From NCBI RefSeq assembly GCF_001431665.1, contig NZ_LLXV01000014.1, positions 62,001-126,000 on the forward strand: a stretch of 64,000 nucleotides of DNA, given 5' to 3'. The translations under genes were made by a program, and so were the position numbers. Positions 17,313 to 25,642 of this stretch are shown one piece after another (position 1 is the stretch's first letter; each line of letters starts with the position of its first letter). This stretch comes from Stenotrophomonas beteli. Its GTDB lineage: Bacteria; Pseudomonadota; Gammaproteobacteria; Xanthomonadales; Xanthomonadaceae. Under the pieces are notes generated by a model. The model did not search any database, had not been told where the DNA came from, and worked only from the letters and a program-made list of their open reading frames with translations.

Positions 17313-18629
17313 TTACTCGCCGTTGCCACCACCGCCGCCCGTACTGGGCTGGGCCACCGCCAGGGCGAGGCTGTTGGCCTGCAGGTTGCCGGTGCCGGCG
17401 GCCACGTTCACGCCGATGTTGCCGGAGGCGCCGGAGAACGCACTGCCGGACAGCGCCGAGGTGTTGGTCGCATTGACGTTCACCCAGCGCGTGGTGCTGA
17501 CCGTGCCGCTGAGGCTGGCGTACAGGTCGGCCACTCCCAGTTCGACAAACTGGCTGGTGCCGCTTTCACGCGTATCGAAGCCCAGGCCGCCCACCCCCGG
17601 CCGGTTGGGGTTCATCGTGGCGTTCTGGATCTGGTTGTCCAGATCGATATGGCCGGTGCTGTTGCCACCCGGGTGCGGCAGGTCGCCACTCCACGTATCC
17701 AGGTAGTAGTTGGCCATCTGGTAGGCGTTGCCGGTGCCACGGTAGGTGCCGGCGCCGTAGGCCAGGGTCAGGCCACTGACGCCCCCGCGCATGCCGACCT
17801 GCACCGTATCGGTGTAGGACTGCACGAACCCGGCATTGCTGACCGTGTTGCCGGTGGAGACCTGGTTGGAACTGATGCTGGACTGGGCAACGGCAGTGGT
17901 GGCAACCGACGCGGCCAGTGCGTTCTTCTGCTCGTTGTTGTTGCCCGAGGCGATGTTCACCCCGATGTTGCCCGACGCGCCACCAAAGGCATTGCCGCCC
18001 AGCGCCGCGGCGTTGGTCACACCGGAGTTCATGGTGGCGTTGCCGAAGCCGGCCTGGTTGACGAACACTTCGGCGTCGGCCATGCCGAAGCTGAAGGACG
18101 CATCAGCCGCCGACAGCGAGGCCGCGTTGTCCTGCGCATTGTTGTCGCCGGAGACAACGTTGAAGCCCAGATTGCCCGAGGCACCGGCGCCGACGCTGTC
18201 ACCGATCGACGCGCTGTTGGTGACCAGGCTGTTGCTGGTGGCGTTGTTGCTGATCGACTGCCGGTTGTCGATCACCGCAATTGCGGCCGAGTCCAGGTCG
18301 ATGTCGCCACTGATGCTCGGATCACCGGAGAAATTGACGTCGGTACTCAGGCGCAGGTCCTTTTCCAGGTTCACGTCGACGCCGTGGTTGTTCTTTTCCT
18401 TGCGTTCGTCGGCCTGGATGTTGCTGTGCTTCTGTACGTTGACATTGACAGTGCGGTTGCGCACGTCGTTGTCGGTGTGGTTGTGGGTCTCGTTGCGGGT
18501 TTCGCTGACGGTATGGTTGTGGTTGATGTTCGCATTGGCGTTCTGGTTGTCCCAGCCATTGGCCGCAGCGGCGGTCGAGGCAGTGGCAATCGCCATGGCG
18601 AGCATGGTCTGTTTGACGGTCGCTTTCAT
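17313..18629 (-). CDS. fapC: FapC-type major functional-amyloid subunit
   Basis: 438 residues. After a signal peptide (1-23) comes an Asn/His-rich region (28-70). Three imperfect amyloid repeats follow at about 148-175, 217-243 and 400-426, each with the core GASGN(I/L)G(V/F)N then (A/S)G..N.Q.N. Linker 1 is about 42 residues and linker 2 about 157. This three-repeat, two-linker layout is that of Pseudomonas FapC, the main fibre protein. Unlike Pseudomonas FapC, as I recall it, there is no cysteine anywhere, so the C-terminal CxxC is missing. GAGAGAGGG provides a strong ribosome-binding site. Confidence 0.88.
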   Translation of the reverse strand: MKATVKQTMLAMAIATASTAAAANGWDNQNANANINHNHTVSETRNETHNHTDNDVRNRTVNVNVQKHSNIQADERKEKNNHGVDVNLEKDLRLSTDVNFSGDPSISGDIDLDSAAIAVIDNRQSISNNATSNSLVTNSASIGDSVGAGASGNLGFNVVSGDNNAQDNAASLSAADASFSFGMADAEVFVNQAGFGNATMNSGVTNAAALGGNAFGGASGNIGVNIASGNNNEQKNALAASVATTAVAQSSISSNQVSTGNTVSNAGFVQSYTDTVQVGMRGGVSGLTLAYGAGTYRGTGNAYQMANYYLDTWSGDLPHPGGNSTGHIDLDNQIQNATMNPNRPGVGGLGFDTRESGTSQFVELGVADLYASLSGTVSTTRWVNVNATNTSALSGSAFSGASGNIGVNVAAGTGNLQANSLALAVAQPSTGGGGGNGE

Positions 18630-18674
18630 GGTGCCCTCTCTCTCTCATCGGATGGTGCATCGCTTGGGTGGTTG

Positions 18675-19292
18675 TCACGGGCGGTCCTGCACGACCAGGC
18701 CCAGTACGTTGGCCGTATCGTTGCCGCTGCCCGCGACCTGATTGAGTTGCAGGACTCCGTCGAATCCCCGCAATGCGGTGCTGGCTACACCGGCGCTGCG
18801 GGTGCCCGTCGCAACGCCGCGACCGGCGTCGTCCCGCCCCCCTGCCAACGCGGAACCTTCGGCGGCCAGGGCCGTGTCGTCGGTTTCGCGTATGCCCTGT
18901 CGGGCCAGCGTCGCGCTGACGACGTTGAGCGTCGTGTTGGCGATGCCGCTGGCCTGGTTGATCGATGCGATGCCGCTGGCGCCGGCAAGTGCATCGCCGC
19001 CGATGTCGGCGCGTGCATGCAGCGGCGCCGGCAGCACGCGGTTGCCGCCCTGAAGCTGCTGCGCGCTGATGGCCACGTCGGCGCGCTCGCCGGTGGCGAT
19101 GCCGCGCAGATTGCCCTGCAGGTTGAGATCACCGGCGGCCTGGTTCACTGCGATCGCGCCGCTGGCACCGGCCAGCGTCCGGCCCTCGATGCAGGTCACA
19201 TCGAGGTAGGCCAGCATGCCGGTGTAGTCATCGGCGTGTGCCAGCGCGGGGGCCGCGGCCACCATCAGCAGCGGCCAGGCGCGGCCTTTCAC
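18675..19292 (-). CDS. fapB: FapB-type minor amyloid subunit (nucleator)
   Basis: 205 residues with signal peptide (1-20). Three shorter amyloid-like repeats lie at about 41-66, 103-129 and 176-200, the first two starting GASG and all containing (V/I/L)NQ..G. They resemble the FapC repeats but are more divergent, as expected for FapB. The start is a GTG at 19292 that overlaps the preceding stop as GTGA, so translation is coupled. In Pseudomonas FapB nucleates FapC fibres. Confidence 0.8.
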   Translation of the reverse strand: MKGRAWPLLMVAAAPALAHADDYTGMLAYLDVTCIEGRTLAGASGAIAVNQAAGDLNLQGNLRGIATGERADVAISAQQLQGGNRVLPAPLHARADIGGDALAGASGIASINQASGIANTTLNVVSATLARQGIRETDDTALAAEGSALAGGRDDAGRGVATGTRSAGVASTALRGFDGVLQLNQVAGSGNDTANVLGLVVQDRP

Positions 19293-19819
19293 TTGCCACC
19301 TGCCGGGGCAGGGCCCTGCAGCGGGAACTGGGCAAGCGCGCCGCGTACGGTATCGCCGATGCCCCGTGTGCTGTTGCCGACCGCGCCCAGTGGACCGCTC
19401 ATGGCGCCGCCGAGGCTGCTGCCGAGCATGCCATCGCTGCTGCGGCCGAGCGTGCCGCCCAGGGCCTGCTGGGTCACGCGCTCGACCGTGGTGCCGTGTG
19501 GCGTTGCAGGCCCGGTGCTGCGGCCAGCACCCATGCCGGCGTAGTCCTCCTCGCTCAGCTCGTCCATGCCGCCGCCCGCGGCGCCGGTGCCCAGCGCGGT
19601 GGCGATTTCGCGCTGCGGCTTCGGGTCGGCGATCAGGGCCATTCCGGGTGGGGCCATCCGGTACGCCGGCCGCGCCGCCACATCACGCAGCAGGACGATC
19701 TCGCCCGGCTGCGCCTTCACCCCCTGGCGGGCACCCGAGGCGCCGACACTGGGGGCGACCGACAACGAGGCCAGCGCCAGTGTGGCTGCCAGGCTGCGAA
19801 TGAGGGTAGTGCCGTCCAT
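19289..19819 (-). CDS. Secreted protein in the FapA position
   Basis: 176 residues, first gene of the amyloid operon. A signal peptide (1-27) precedes a short domain (VKAQPGEIVLLRDVAARPAY) and a Gly/Ser/Ala-rich tail (GGTLGRSSDGMLGSSLGGAMSG). FapA in Pseudomonas is a small periplasmic protein that restrains early fibre formation; here the assignment rests on position and size, not recognised sequence. GGGAGATC before the ATG at 19819 supports the start. A sigma-54 promoter lies 34 bp upstream. Confidence 0.65.
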   Translation of the reverse strand: MDGTTLIRSLAATLALASLSVAPSVGASGARQGVKAQPGEIVLLRDVAARPAYRMAPPGMALIADPKPQREIATALGTGAAGGGMDELSEEDYAGMGAGRSTGPATPHGTTVERVTQQALGGTLGRSSDGMLGSSLGGAMSGPLGAVGNSTRGIGDTVRGALAQFPLQGPAPAGGK

Positions 19820-19852
19820 GCCGATCTCCCGCGGTGGGTGCGGCGGAGTCAC

Positions 19853-19867
19853 GCATCAACCGTGCCA
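19853..19867 (-). promoter_or_regulatory. Sigma-54 (-24/-12) promoter of the fap operon
   Basis: On the minus strand the sequence TGGCACGGTTGATGC matches the sigma-54 consensus TGGCACG-N4-TTGC at every fixed position except one T-to-A. The invariant GG and GC are correctly 10 bp apart. Transcription would start near 19841, giving a leader of about 22 bases that includes the ribosome-binding site of the first fap gene. Confidence 0.85.
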
Positions 19868-20092
19868 ACTTCAGGAGGCCCGCCCGCCAACAGATGGCCA
19901 GGGGCTGCACGCCCGGGGTGGTGCCGGAGTGTTACAACGGCGTGGGAAAAGTGTTGGGATTGCGCAGCCCCATGTGCCGCAGGGCAAGGCGGCCAGGGGC
20001 CTGTCGCATTCCTGTTACAGGGGGCGCCGCCGACTGCAACGGTGCCGCTTCAGCCGGCGACGTCTTGACGCGGCGCTCATTGCACAGCCGTT

Positions 20093-20105
20093 TAGCGCAG
20101 CGCTA
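20093..20105. promoter_or_regulatory. Palindrome, candidate activator site
   Basis: TAGCGCAGCGCTA is a perfect inverted repeat with 6-bp arms around one base. It is about 240 bp upstream of the sigma-54 promoter and 111 bp before the activator gene's preferred start. That position suits an upstream activator sequence for the sigma-54 activator, or autoregulation. The rest of 19868-20215 shows no gene. Confidence 0.4.
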
Positions 20106-20215
20106 GGATCCGCCCAACAAAGGCCGCCGTGGTGGCCGTGAGAGGTCCCGGCGGGGGGCGGCACGCCGGTGATTGCCTGATGGTCCGCCGACGGTGTCCG
20201 GTTGCTGGGGGAAGC

Positions 20216-21571
20216 ATGGCGGCGGTCCCGGAGGCTTCTACATCCCGTTGCGTACTCTGGTTTGGCGAACCGCTGCCGATCGAGCGCAGTGCGCTGGCGG
20301 CCGCAGGCTGGTACGTGCGCAGCATCCATCCTGATACGGGCATGGCCATCGGCCTGCGCGGGCGTGACCGCCTGCTCGCCGTGCTGGACCTCCGCCACCT
20401 CGATGCAACGGCGCTGCAGCTGCTGATGCCATGGATCGAGCAGCACCAGCATCTGCCATGGCTGGCGGTTCTGCCGCCCAGCGCCGGTGCGACGCCAGCA
20501 GCGTGGCTGCCGTTGCTGCAGCATTGCCTGGCACGCTTCACGTTGCCATTCGGGCTGCAGGATCTGGTCAGCGCCATGCGCCAGCAGTTCGATGCGGACC
20601 AAGTGCCGGCCGAGGCGCCGTGCAGCGGCCAGGGACCGCGCCCCTTGATCGGCGAGAGCCCGGCGATGCATGCGGTGCGCACGGTGCTGCACAAGTTCGC
20701 GCCGGTGGAGCTGCCGGTGCTGGTGACCGGTGAAACCGGCACCGGCAAGGAACTGGCCGCACACGCACTGCACGCACTGTCCGGGCGCGCGGGCAAGCCA
20801 TTCATTGCGGTCAACTGCGGGGCGATTCCGGCCAATCTGGTGCAGTCGGAACTGTTCGGGCACGAGCGTGGCTCGTTCACCGGCGCCGACAAGCGCCAGA
20901 TCGGTGTCTTCGAATCCGCCCAGGGCGGTACGGTGTTCCTCGACGAAGTGGGCGATCTTCCGGCAGAGGCGCAGACCAGCCTGCTGCGGGTCCTGCAGGA
21001 GGGCACCTTCGAGCGGGTCGGCAGCAGCCAGCCGTTGCGCGCCGATGTGCGGGTGCTGGCCGCGACCCACGTCGAACTGGAACACGCGGTGGCCCAGGGC
21101 CGCTTCCGCAGTGACCTCTACTACCGCCTCAATGTGCTGCGCTTGCTGATGCCGCCGCTGCGCGAGCGTGGCGCCGATGTACAGCTGCTGGCCGAGCACT
21201 TCCTGCGCTGCTTCCGCCTGCGCCATCCCGTGCGCGCGCGTGGCTTCTCGCCCGCGGCGATCCAGGCGATGCGCCGCTTCGACTGGCCAGGCAACGTCCG
21301 TGAGCTGCTGAACCGGGTGCAGCGCGCCGCGATCATGGCCGAGGGTGAGCTGATCAACGAGCGTGACCTGGAGCTGGGCGCACCGGTTCAAGCGCTGCCG
21401 GGTGCGATGCTGCACGATGCGCGCGGCCAGGCTGAGCGTGACGTGCTGCTGCAGACCCTGCGCCAGACCGGCTACAACGTGTCCGAGTGCGCCCGGCAGA
21501 TGCAGATTTCGCGGGTGACGGTCTACCGGCTGTGCCGCAAGCACCGGCTGGAGCTGCCTGCGCAGCGTTGA
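20216..21571 (+). CDS. Sigma-54-dependent activator, divergent from the fap operon
   Basis: 451 residues. A receiver-like N-terminal domain (about 10-125) lacks an obvious phosphorylation pocket and resembles the VpsR-type group. The AAA+ domain has Walker A GETGTGKE (172-179), the sigma-54 contact loop GSFTGA (219-224, Ser for the usual Ala) and Walker B GGTVFLDE. A Fis-type HTH ends the protein (SECARQMQISRVTVYRLCRK). GGGGGAA before the ATG at 20216 supports this start over upstream ATGs at 20129 and 20180. It is the obvious candidate activator of the fap promoter. Confidence 0.8.
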   Translation: MAAVPEASTSRCVLWFGEPLPIERSALAAAGWYVRSIHPDTGMAIGLRGRDRLLAVLDLRHLDATALQLLMPWIEQHQHLPWLAVLPPSAGATPAAWLPLLQHCLARFTLPFGLQDLVSAMRQQFDADQVPAEAPCSGQGPRPLIGESPAMHAVRTVLHKFAPVELPVLVTGETGTGKELAAHALHALSGRAGKPFIAVNCGAIPANLVQSELFGHERGSFTGADKRQIGVFESAQGGTVFLDEVGDLPAEAQTSLLRVLQEGTFERVGSSQPLRADVRVLAATHVELEHAVAQGRFRSDLYYRLNVLRLLMPPLRERGADVQLLAEHFLRCFRLRHPVRARGFSPAAIQAMRRFDWPGNVRELLNRVQRAAIMAEGELINERDLELGAPVQALPGAMLHDARGQAERDVLLQTLRQTGYNVSECARQMQISRVTVYRLCRKHRLELPAQR

Positions 21572-21578
21572 GTGCGGA

Positions 21579-22460
21579 TCAGGGTTCGCCCGAACGGTAG
21601 CGGACGCGGTACAGGTCCAGCCCTTCGCCGCCCGCGCGTCGCGCCGAGTAGGTCAAGGTGTTCGGTTGCGAGCGATCCAGCATCGCGCCGTAGCTGTCGC
21701 CGAAGGCCTCGTTCAAGGGGGCGGGCAACACATGCCCCACGCCGTAGCGGCGTCCTCGCTCGTAGGCAATGAACTGGCGCACCGGTGCGCTGCCGAAGTC
21801 CAGGGCGCGGGCAAACACCACCGTGCGGCCATCGTCGAGGAAGGTGGCATCGAACTCCTGTGCAGCGGTGTTGATGTCTCCCGGCAGCGGCTGCGCGGGC
21901 GCTGCGACGCTGTCCTGCATTCCGGCGCTGTAGAGATCATGCCCACCGGCGCCGCCTGGGCGATCGCTGGAGAACAACAGCGTGCGACCATCCGGCGACA
22001 GCATCGGTGCAAACTCGTCTGCTGCGCTGTTCACCGCGGGCCCCAGATTCTCGGGCTGCCCGAAGCGGCCGTCGCCCTCCACGCTGACCCGGTACAGATC
22101 GTCACCGCCCTGGCCGCCTGCGCGGTCCGAACAGAAGTACACCACGCGCCCGTCCGCAGAGAACGCGGGATCGAAATCGCGCCCGGATGTGTTGAACGGC
22201 ACCGGCGTCGCGGGACGCCAGCGGTCTCCATCGCGTCGCGAGATCCAGATGTCATGGCCGCCTGGCCCGCCGGGCCGATTGCGGCTGAACCACAGCGCGG
22301 TGTTGCCGTCGGGGCTCAACGTCAGCCGCACCTCGTCGTAGCGCGTGGATGCGATGCCGGGAGCGAAGCGTTCGGCCGGGCCCAGGATCGCCAGCACCCG
22401 CGAGGGTGAGGGGGCGGACACAATCGATGCCAGCAGCACCGTACCCAGCAGCGCCTTCAT
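21579..22460 (-). CDS. Secreted PD40 (WD40-like) beta-propeller protein
   Basis: 293 residues with signal peptide MKALLGTVLLASIVSA. At least four PD40 repeats are visible, for example LTLSPDGNTALWFSRNRPGGPGGHDIW, FSADGRVVYFCSDRAGGQGGDDLYR and LSPDGRTLLFSSDRPGGAGGHDLY. They resemble the TolB/OmpA-associated propellers that bind proteins in the periplasm. Its ATG overlaps the stop of the upstream duplicated-domain gene (ATGA), so the two are co-translated. The ligand is unknown. Confidence 0.75.
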   Translation of the reverse strand: MKALLGTVLLASIVSAPSPSRVLAILGPAERFAPGIASTRYDEVRLTLSPDGNTALWFSRNRPGGPGGHDIWISRRDGDRWRPATPVPFNTSGRDFDPAFSADGRVVYFCSDRAGGQGGDDLYRVSVEGDGRFGQPENLGPAVNSAADEFAPMLSPDGRTLLFSSDRPGGAGGHDLYSAGMQDSVAAPAQPLPGDINTAAQEFDATFLDDGRTVVFARALDFGSAPVRQFIAYERGRRYGVGHVLPAPLNEAFGDSYGAMLDRSQPNTLTYSARRAGGEGLDLYRVRYRSGEP

Positions 22461-23497
22461 GCCTTTCGCTCGAAATCGCTGACCCAGTTGGTTTCCCAAC
22501 TGCGTCCGCCGTCGATGGAGGCAGCCTGTTCCCAGCGTGCCGAACGTGGGGTGATGCGTGACCAGACCACGCGTGTCTGCACCGCTTGACCGTCGTGCGG
22601 GTCATCACCGAAGAATCTTCCGACACCGCCCTCGAACGCGCCACGCAGCGGCGCGCCGATCCGGGTGGGCTCGCGGCCATCCAGCCACCAGCTCAGCCAG
22701 TGCCGCTCGCCCGCGTCCCACGCACGGATGCCCATCCCGCGCAGCGGTGCTGCAGGAAGGTGCATGAGGTTGTCGCCCACGTTGCCGTACCCGCCCAGTA
22801 CCGGCCAGTTGTGCAGGGTTCCGTTGAAATGCTCCCAGGCATCGCTGCCCACCAGCCGGTCACGCAGGCGGCGATGGCGGACGTTCCAGTGGCCGACCAG
22901 GAAGTCGAAATCTGCCGGGGCTTCGGGCAACGCCGGAAGGGGAGCGGGTGCCGCAGCGGTACGGCGGAACCAGTTGCGCCAGTTGACTTCCCAATGCACG
23001 CCGCCATCGGCGGAAAACGCCTGATCCCACCACGGCTCCTTGCCGTGGATGTCGTGCCAGCGGAACCGCACGTCGATGGGGCGTCCGTCGAGGTGATCGG
23101 TGCCATGGAAACTGCCGCTGTTCGCGTTGAAACGTCCCCGCACGGGCGGCTCGATATGGCCGGGGTTGCGTCCATCGATCCACCAGATCGACCAGGTGGA
23201 TGACACCGGATCAAAGGCGCGCACGCCGAGGCCGCGATAGGTGCCTGAGGGCAGTGCCATCACGTTGTCATCGATGGTCCCCCGTCCGCCCAGGGTCAGC
23301 CAGACCGCACTGCTGCCCGAGAAGGTTTCCCAGCGGGTATCGCCCACCAGTCGCTCCTTCAACCGCTGGTGGCGTACCTGCCAGCGGCCCTGCAGCCAAC
23401 GCCAATCCTCGCCAGGGCAGGCCGGTGCGGGCCCGGAGGCCCGGGCACGGGTCGCCGCTGCGATGGCCAGGGAGACCAGGAACTGCCGTCGATCCAT
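22457..23497 (-). CDS. Exported protein with an internally duplicated domain
   Basis: 346 residues beginning MDRRQFLVSLAIAAATRARA, a Tat-like export signal. The mature part is two copies of one domain of about 155 residues: WRWLQGRWQVRHQRLKERLVGDTRWETFSG and FDFLVGHWNVRHRRLRDRLVGSDAWEHFNG begin them, and both end with a (D/S)GG..WE.NW motif. Similarity to DUF1579-like small beta-barrels is suspected but not certain. The start at 23497 is chosen for the signal; an in-frame ATG lies at 23527. Confidence 0.7.
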   Translation of the reverse strand: MDRRQFLVSLAIAAATRARASGPAPACPGEDWRWLQGRWQVRHQRLKERLVGDTRWETFSGSSAVWLTLGGRGTIDDNVMALPSGTYRGLGVRAFDPVSSTWSIWWIDGRNPGHIEPPVRGRFNANSGSFHGTDHLDGRPIDVRFRWHDIHGKEPWWDQAFSADGGVHWEVNWRNWFRRTAAAPAPLPALPEAPADFDFLVGHWNVRHRRLRDRLVGSDAWEHFNGTLHNWPVLGGYGNVGDNLMHLPAAPLRGMGIRAWDAGERHWLSWWLDGREPTRIGAPLRGAFEGGVGRFFGDDPHDGQAVQTRVVWSRITPRSARWEQAASIDGGRSWETNWVSDFERKA

Positions 23498-23587
23498 ATG
23501 CGTGATCCCGTGCCGAGGAGGCCCCATGGTTGCGGTGGCAGGGGGGATTGACCACCCGGATTTCAGGGCTCAGGCTAAGTCACACTT

Positions 23588-24514
23588 ATGGTCAACCCAC
23601 GGCAGCTGCCATCGCTTGTCGCTATCCGCGCCTTCGAGGCAGCGGCGCGGCTGGGCAGTTTCGCCCGTGCCGCGGACGAGCTCGACACCAGCGCGGCGTC
23701 GGTGAGCTACCACGTACGGCGGCTGGAGGCGCAGACCGGCACGTGCCTGTTCCTGCGCCATGCGCAGCATGTGGAACTGACCGCAGCCGGTGCCAGCGCC
23801 GCGCAGGAGGCCAGCCGGGCCTTCGACACGCTTCGCGCCGGCTTCATGCGTGCGGCGGACATGGACGCCTCGCATCTGCGCCTCTCCACGCTGCCGACGT
23901 TCGGTACCAGCTGGTTGACGCCACGCCTGGGCGGCTTCCGCGCCCGCCATCGGCAGATCGCACTGGAACTGGACCTGTCGGCCGAGCCGCAGGACCTGGC
24001 TGCCGGGCGCTTCGACGCCGCCATCCGCAACGGGCATGGCCAGTGGCCCGGGCTCCAGGCCACGCCGCTGTTTCCCAGCATTTTCACCCCGTTGTGCGCG
24101 CCCTCGCTGTTGCCTGCGGCAGAGGGCCTGGGCCGTCGGGTGTTGGATGTTCCGCTGCTCGGCCGGCCGGACTGGTGGGCGCTGTGGTTTGCCGCGCACG
24201 GGCGTATCCCCGCGCCAGCGCCGGAGAGCGTGATCAGCCCCTTTGCCGCCGAGCATCTGGATATCGGCGCTGCGATCGCAGGGCAGGGCATCGCCCTGGG
24301 TTCGCCGATCCTGTTCCAGGCCGAGCTGGACAGCGGGCGCCTGGTCCAGGCGCATCCGGGTGTCGCCAGCGATGGTCGCAGCTTCTGGTTCGTGGCCCCG
24401 TCTGCGCGCAGCCGCAGCGGCAAGGTCACCGCATTCCGTGACTGGCTCGGCGAGCAGGCCGACCAGGCCCGGCGCGCGGCACGACAGCATCTGGCCCGCG
24501 CGGTGACGGTATGA
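23588..24514 (+). CDS. LysR-family regulator, GcvA-like
   Basis: 308 residues. The N-terminal winged HTH (about 5-65: LVAIRAFEAAARLGSFARAADELDTSAASVSYHVRRLE) is that of the GcvA subgroup, followed by a substrate-binding-like effector domain with LRLSTLPTFGTSWLTPRL. It is divergent from the duplicated-domain gene, 90 bp away, a usual arrangement for control of the neighbour. Its stop overlaps the start of the AraC-type gene. Confidence 0.85.
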   Translation: MVNPRQLPSLVAIRAFEAAARLGSFARAADELDTSAASVSYHVRRLEAQTGTCLFLRHAQHVELTAAGASAAQEASRAFDTLRAGFMRAADMDASHLRLSTLPTFGTSWLTPRLGGFRARHRQIALELDLSAEPQDLAAGRFDAAIRNGHGQWPGLQATPLFPSIFTPLCAPSLLPAAEGLGRRVLDVPLLGRPDWWALWFAAHGRIPAPAPESVISPFAAEHLDIGAAIAGQGIALGSPILFQAELDSGRLVQAHPGVASDGRSFWFVAPSARSRSGKVTAFRDWLGEQADQARRAARQHLARAVTV

Positions 24515-24972
24515 GCCAGAGCCCCGAACTGCTGCGGCGCCTGCTGCGTGCCAAGGACCGCATGGACCATGCCAGCCACGAAGACTGGCCGGTCTCGCGC
24601 CTTGCCCAGGTCAGTGCGGTATCGACCGCGCATTTCGCGCGGGCTTTCAAACAGGCCTTCGGCCTGCCGCCGCATCGATACCTGCTCAGCCGCCGCATCG
24701 AGCGGGCGGTGGCGCTGCTGCGCGAGACCGATCTGCCGGTTACCGAGATCGCGGCGCAGACCGGCTGGGCCAGCCTCGGTACCTTCGGCCGGATCTTCCG
24801 TGACATCACCGGCGACAGCCCGGGCAATGTACGCCTGCGCGAGCGGTCCGGCCCTGCAGGCGCCGACCGCGTTCCCGAATGCCACGCGCGCGCCGCGCAG
24901 CGCCCGGACCTGAACATCGCAGTTCTGGAGAAGCGTCGCCGCCAGGCGGTTGCTAACGTGGGCTCCACCTGA
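24511..24972 (+). CDS. Short AraC-type DNA-binding protein
   Basis: 153 residues. The AraC double HTH occupies about 15-110 (WPVSRLAQVSAVSTAHFARAFKQAFGLPPHRYLLSRRIE and TDLPVTEIAAQTGWASLGTFGRIFRDITG). No N-terminal sensor domain is present, and the basic C-terminal 40 residues match nothing known. It overlaps the LysR gene by ATGA and is followed 10 bp later by the VOC gene. Two regulators read as one unit is unusual. Confidence 0.8.
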   Translation: MSQSPELLRRLLRAKDRMDHASHEDWPVSRLAQVSAVSTAHFARAFKQAFGLPPHRYLLSRRIERAVALLRETDLPVTEIAAQTGWASLGTFGRIFRDITGDSPGNVRLRERSGPAGADRVPECHARAAQRPDLNIAVLEKRRRQAVANVGST

Positions 24973-24982
24973 GGGAGGTCCC

Positions 24983-25408
24983 ATGACGAACACCGTAAAC
25001 ACGGTCGGCCTGTATGTACGCGACCAGGATGAAGCACTCGACTTCTACGTCGGCAAACTGGGCTTCGAAATCCACACCGACGTCCGCAACGGCAGTTACC
25101 GCTGGCTGACCGTGCGTAGTCCCGGCCAGGACGGTTTCCAGCTGGGCCTGTTCGTGCCCGGGCCGCCTGCCCACGACATCGCCACCGCGCAGGCCCTGCA
25201 GCAACTGGTGGCCAAGGGCGCGATGCCGCCACTGGTGCTGGCCGTGGAGGATTGCCGGGCGCGCCATGCGCAATGGCAGGCGCTGGGGGTGGAGTTCACC
25301 CAGGAGCCGATCGAGCGTTTCGGTGCGATCGACGCCGGATTCCGTGACCCTTCCGGCAACGGCTGGAAGATGATCGAAGCCCGATCCGGGACGAGGCGGC
25401 GGCAATGA
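24983..25408 (+). CDS. VOC-family (glyoxalase-like) protein
   Basis: 141 residues with the vicinal-oxygen-chelate beta-alpha-beta repeats: GLYVRDQDEALDFYVGKLGFEI at the start and FRDPSGNGWKMIEA at the end. It is close to the VOC proteins often encoded next to AraC or LysR regulators; some confer bleomycin or fosfomycin resistance, but this one lacks a specific marker. GAGGGAGGT before the ATG at 24983 is a strong ribosome-binding site and supports this start. Confidence 0.8.
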   Translation: MTNTVNTVGLYVRDQDEALDFYVGKLGFEIHTDVRNGSYRWLTVRSPGQDGFQLGLFVPGPPAHDIATAQALQQLVAKGAMPPLVLAVEDCRARHAQWQALGVEFTQEPIERFGAIDAGFRDPSGNGWKMIEARSGTRRRQ

Positions 25409-25635
25409 GCGGCGGCAGCTGGGCGCGGCCGGTGCATCGCTGGACCTCGATCGTGTTCACCCTGGCGGTGATCGCCAATTTCATCGCCCGTGGCCTGGGG
25501 CAGGGGGAACCGGCGGCGTGGATCACCTATTCGCCATTGCCGCCGTTGTTCCTGCAGCTGTTCACCGGCCTGTACCTGTTCGCGCTGCACTACGCAGGCA
25601 GGCGCCGACGCGTCGCGCCCGGCGCTGCGGAGTGA
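25405..25635 (+). CDS. Small two-pass membrane protein
   Basis: 76 residues. Two hydrophobic segments (SIVFTLAVIANFIA and PPLFLQLFTGLYLFALHYAG) are separated by a short loop, and the C-terminus is basic (RRRRVAP). The ATG overlaps the VOC stop codon by 4 bp, so it is the last gene of the LysR-AraC-VOC unit. No family beyond small membrane proteins is recognised. Confidence 0.7.
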   Translation: MSGGSWARPVHRWTSIVFTLAVIANFIARGLGQGEPAAWITYSPLPPLFLQLFTGLYLFALHYAGRRRRVAPGAAE

Positions 25636-25642
25636 TGCAGGC

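Noticed and set aside
16776..19544. A 922-codon open frame antisense to the fap genes
   Set aside because: It mirrors high-GC codon bias of fapB-fapD, has no plausible domain, and the opposite strand encodes proteins with clear signal peptides and motifs.
20015..21544. Long open frame antisense to the sigma-54 activator
   Set aside because: Composition and lack of domains show it is a shadow of the intact AAA+ gene.
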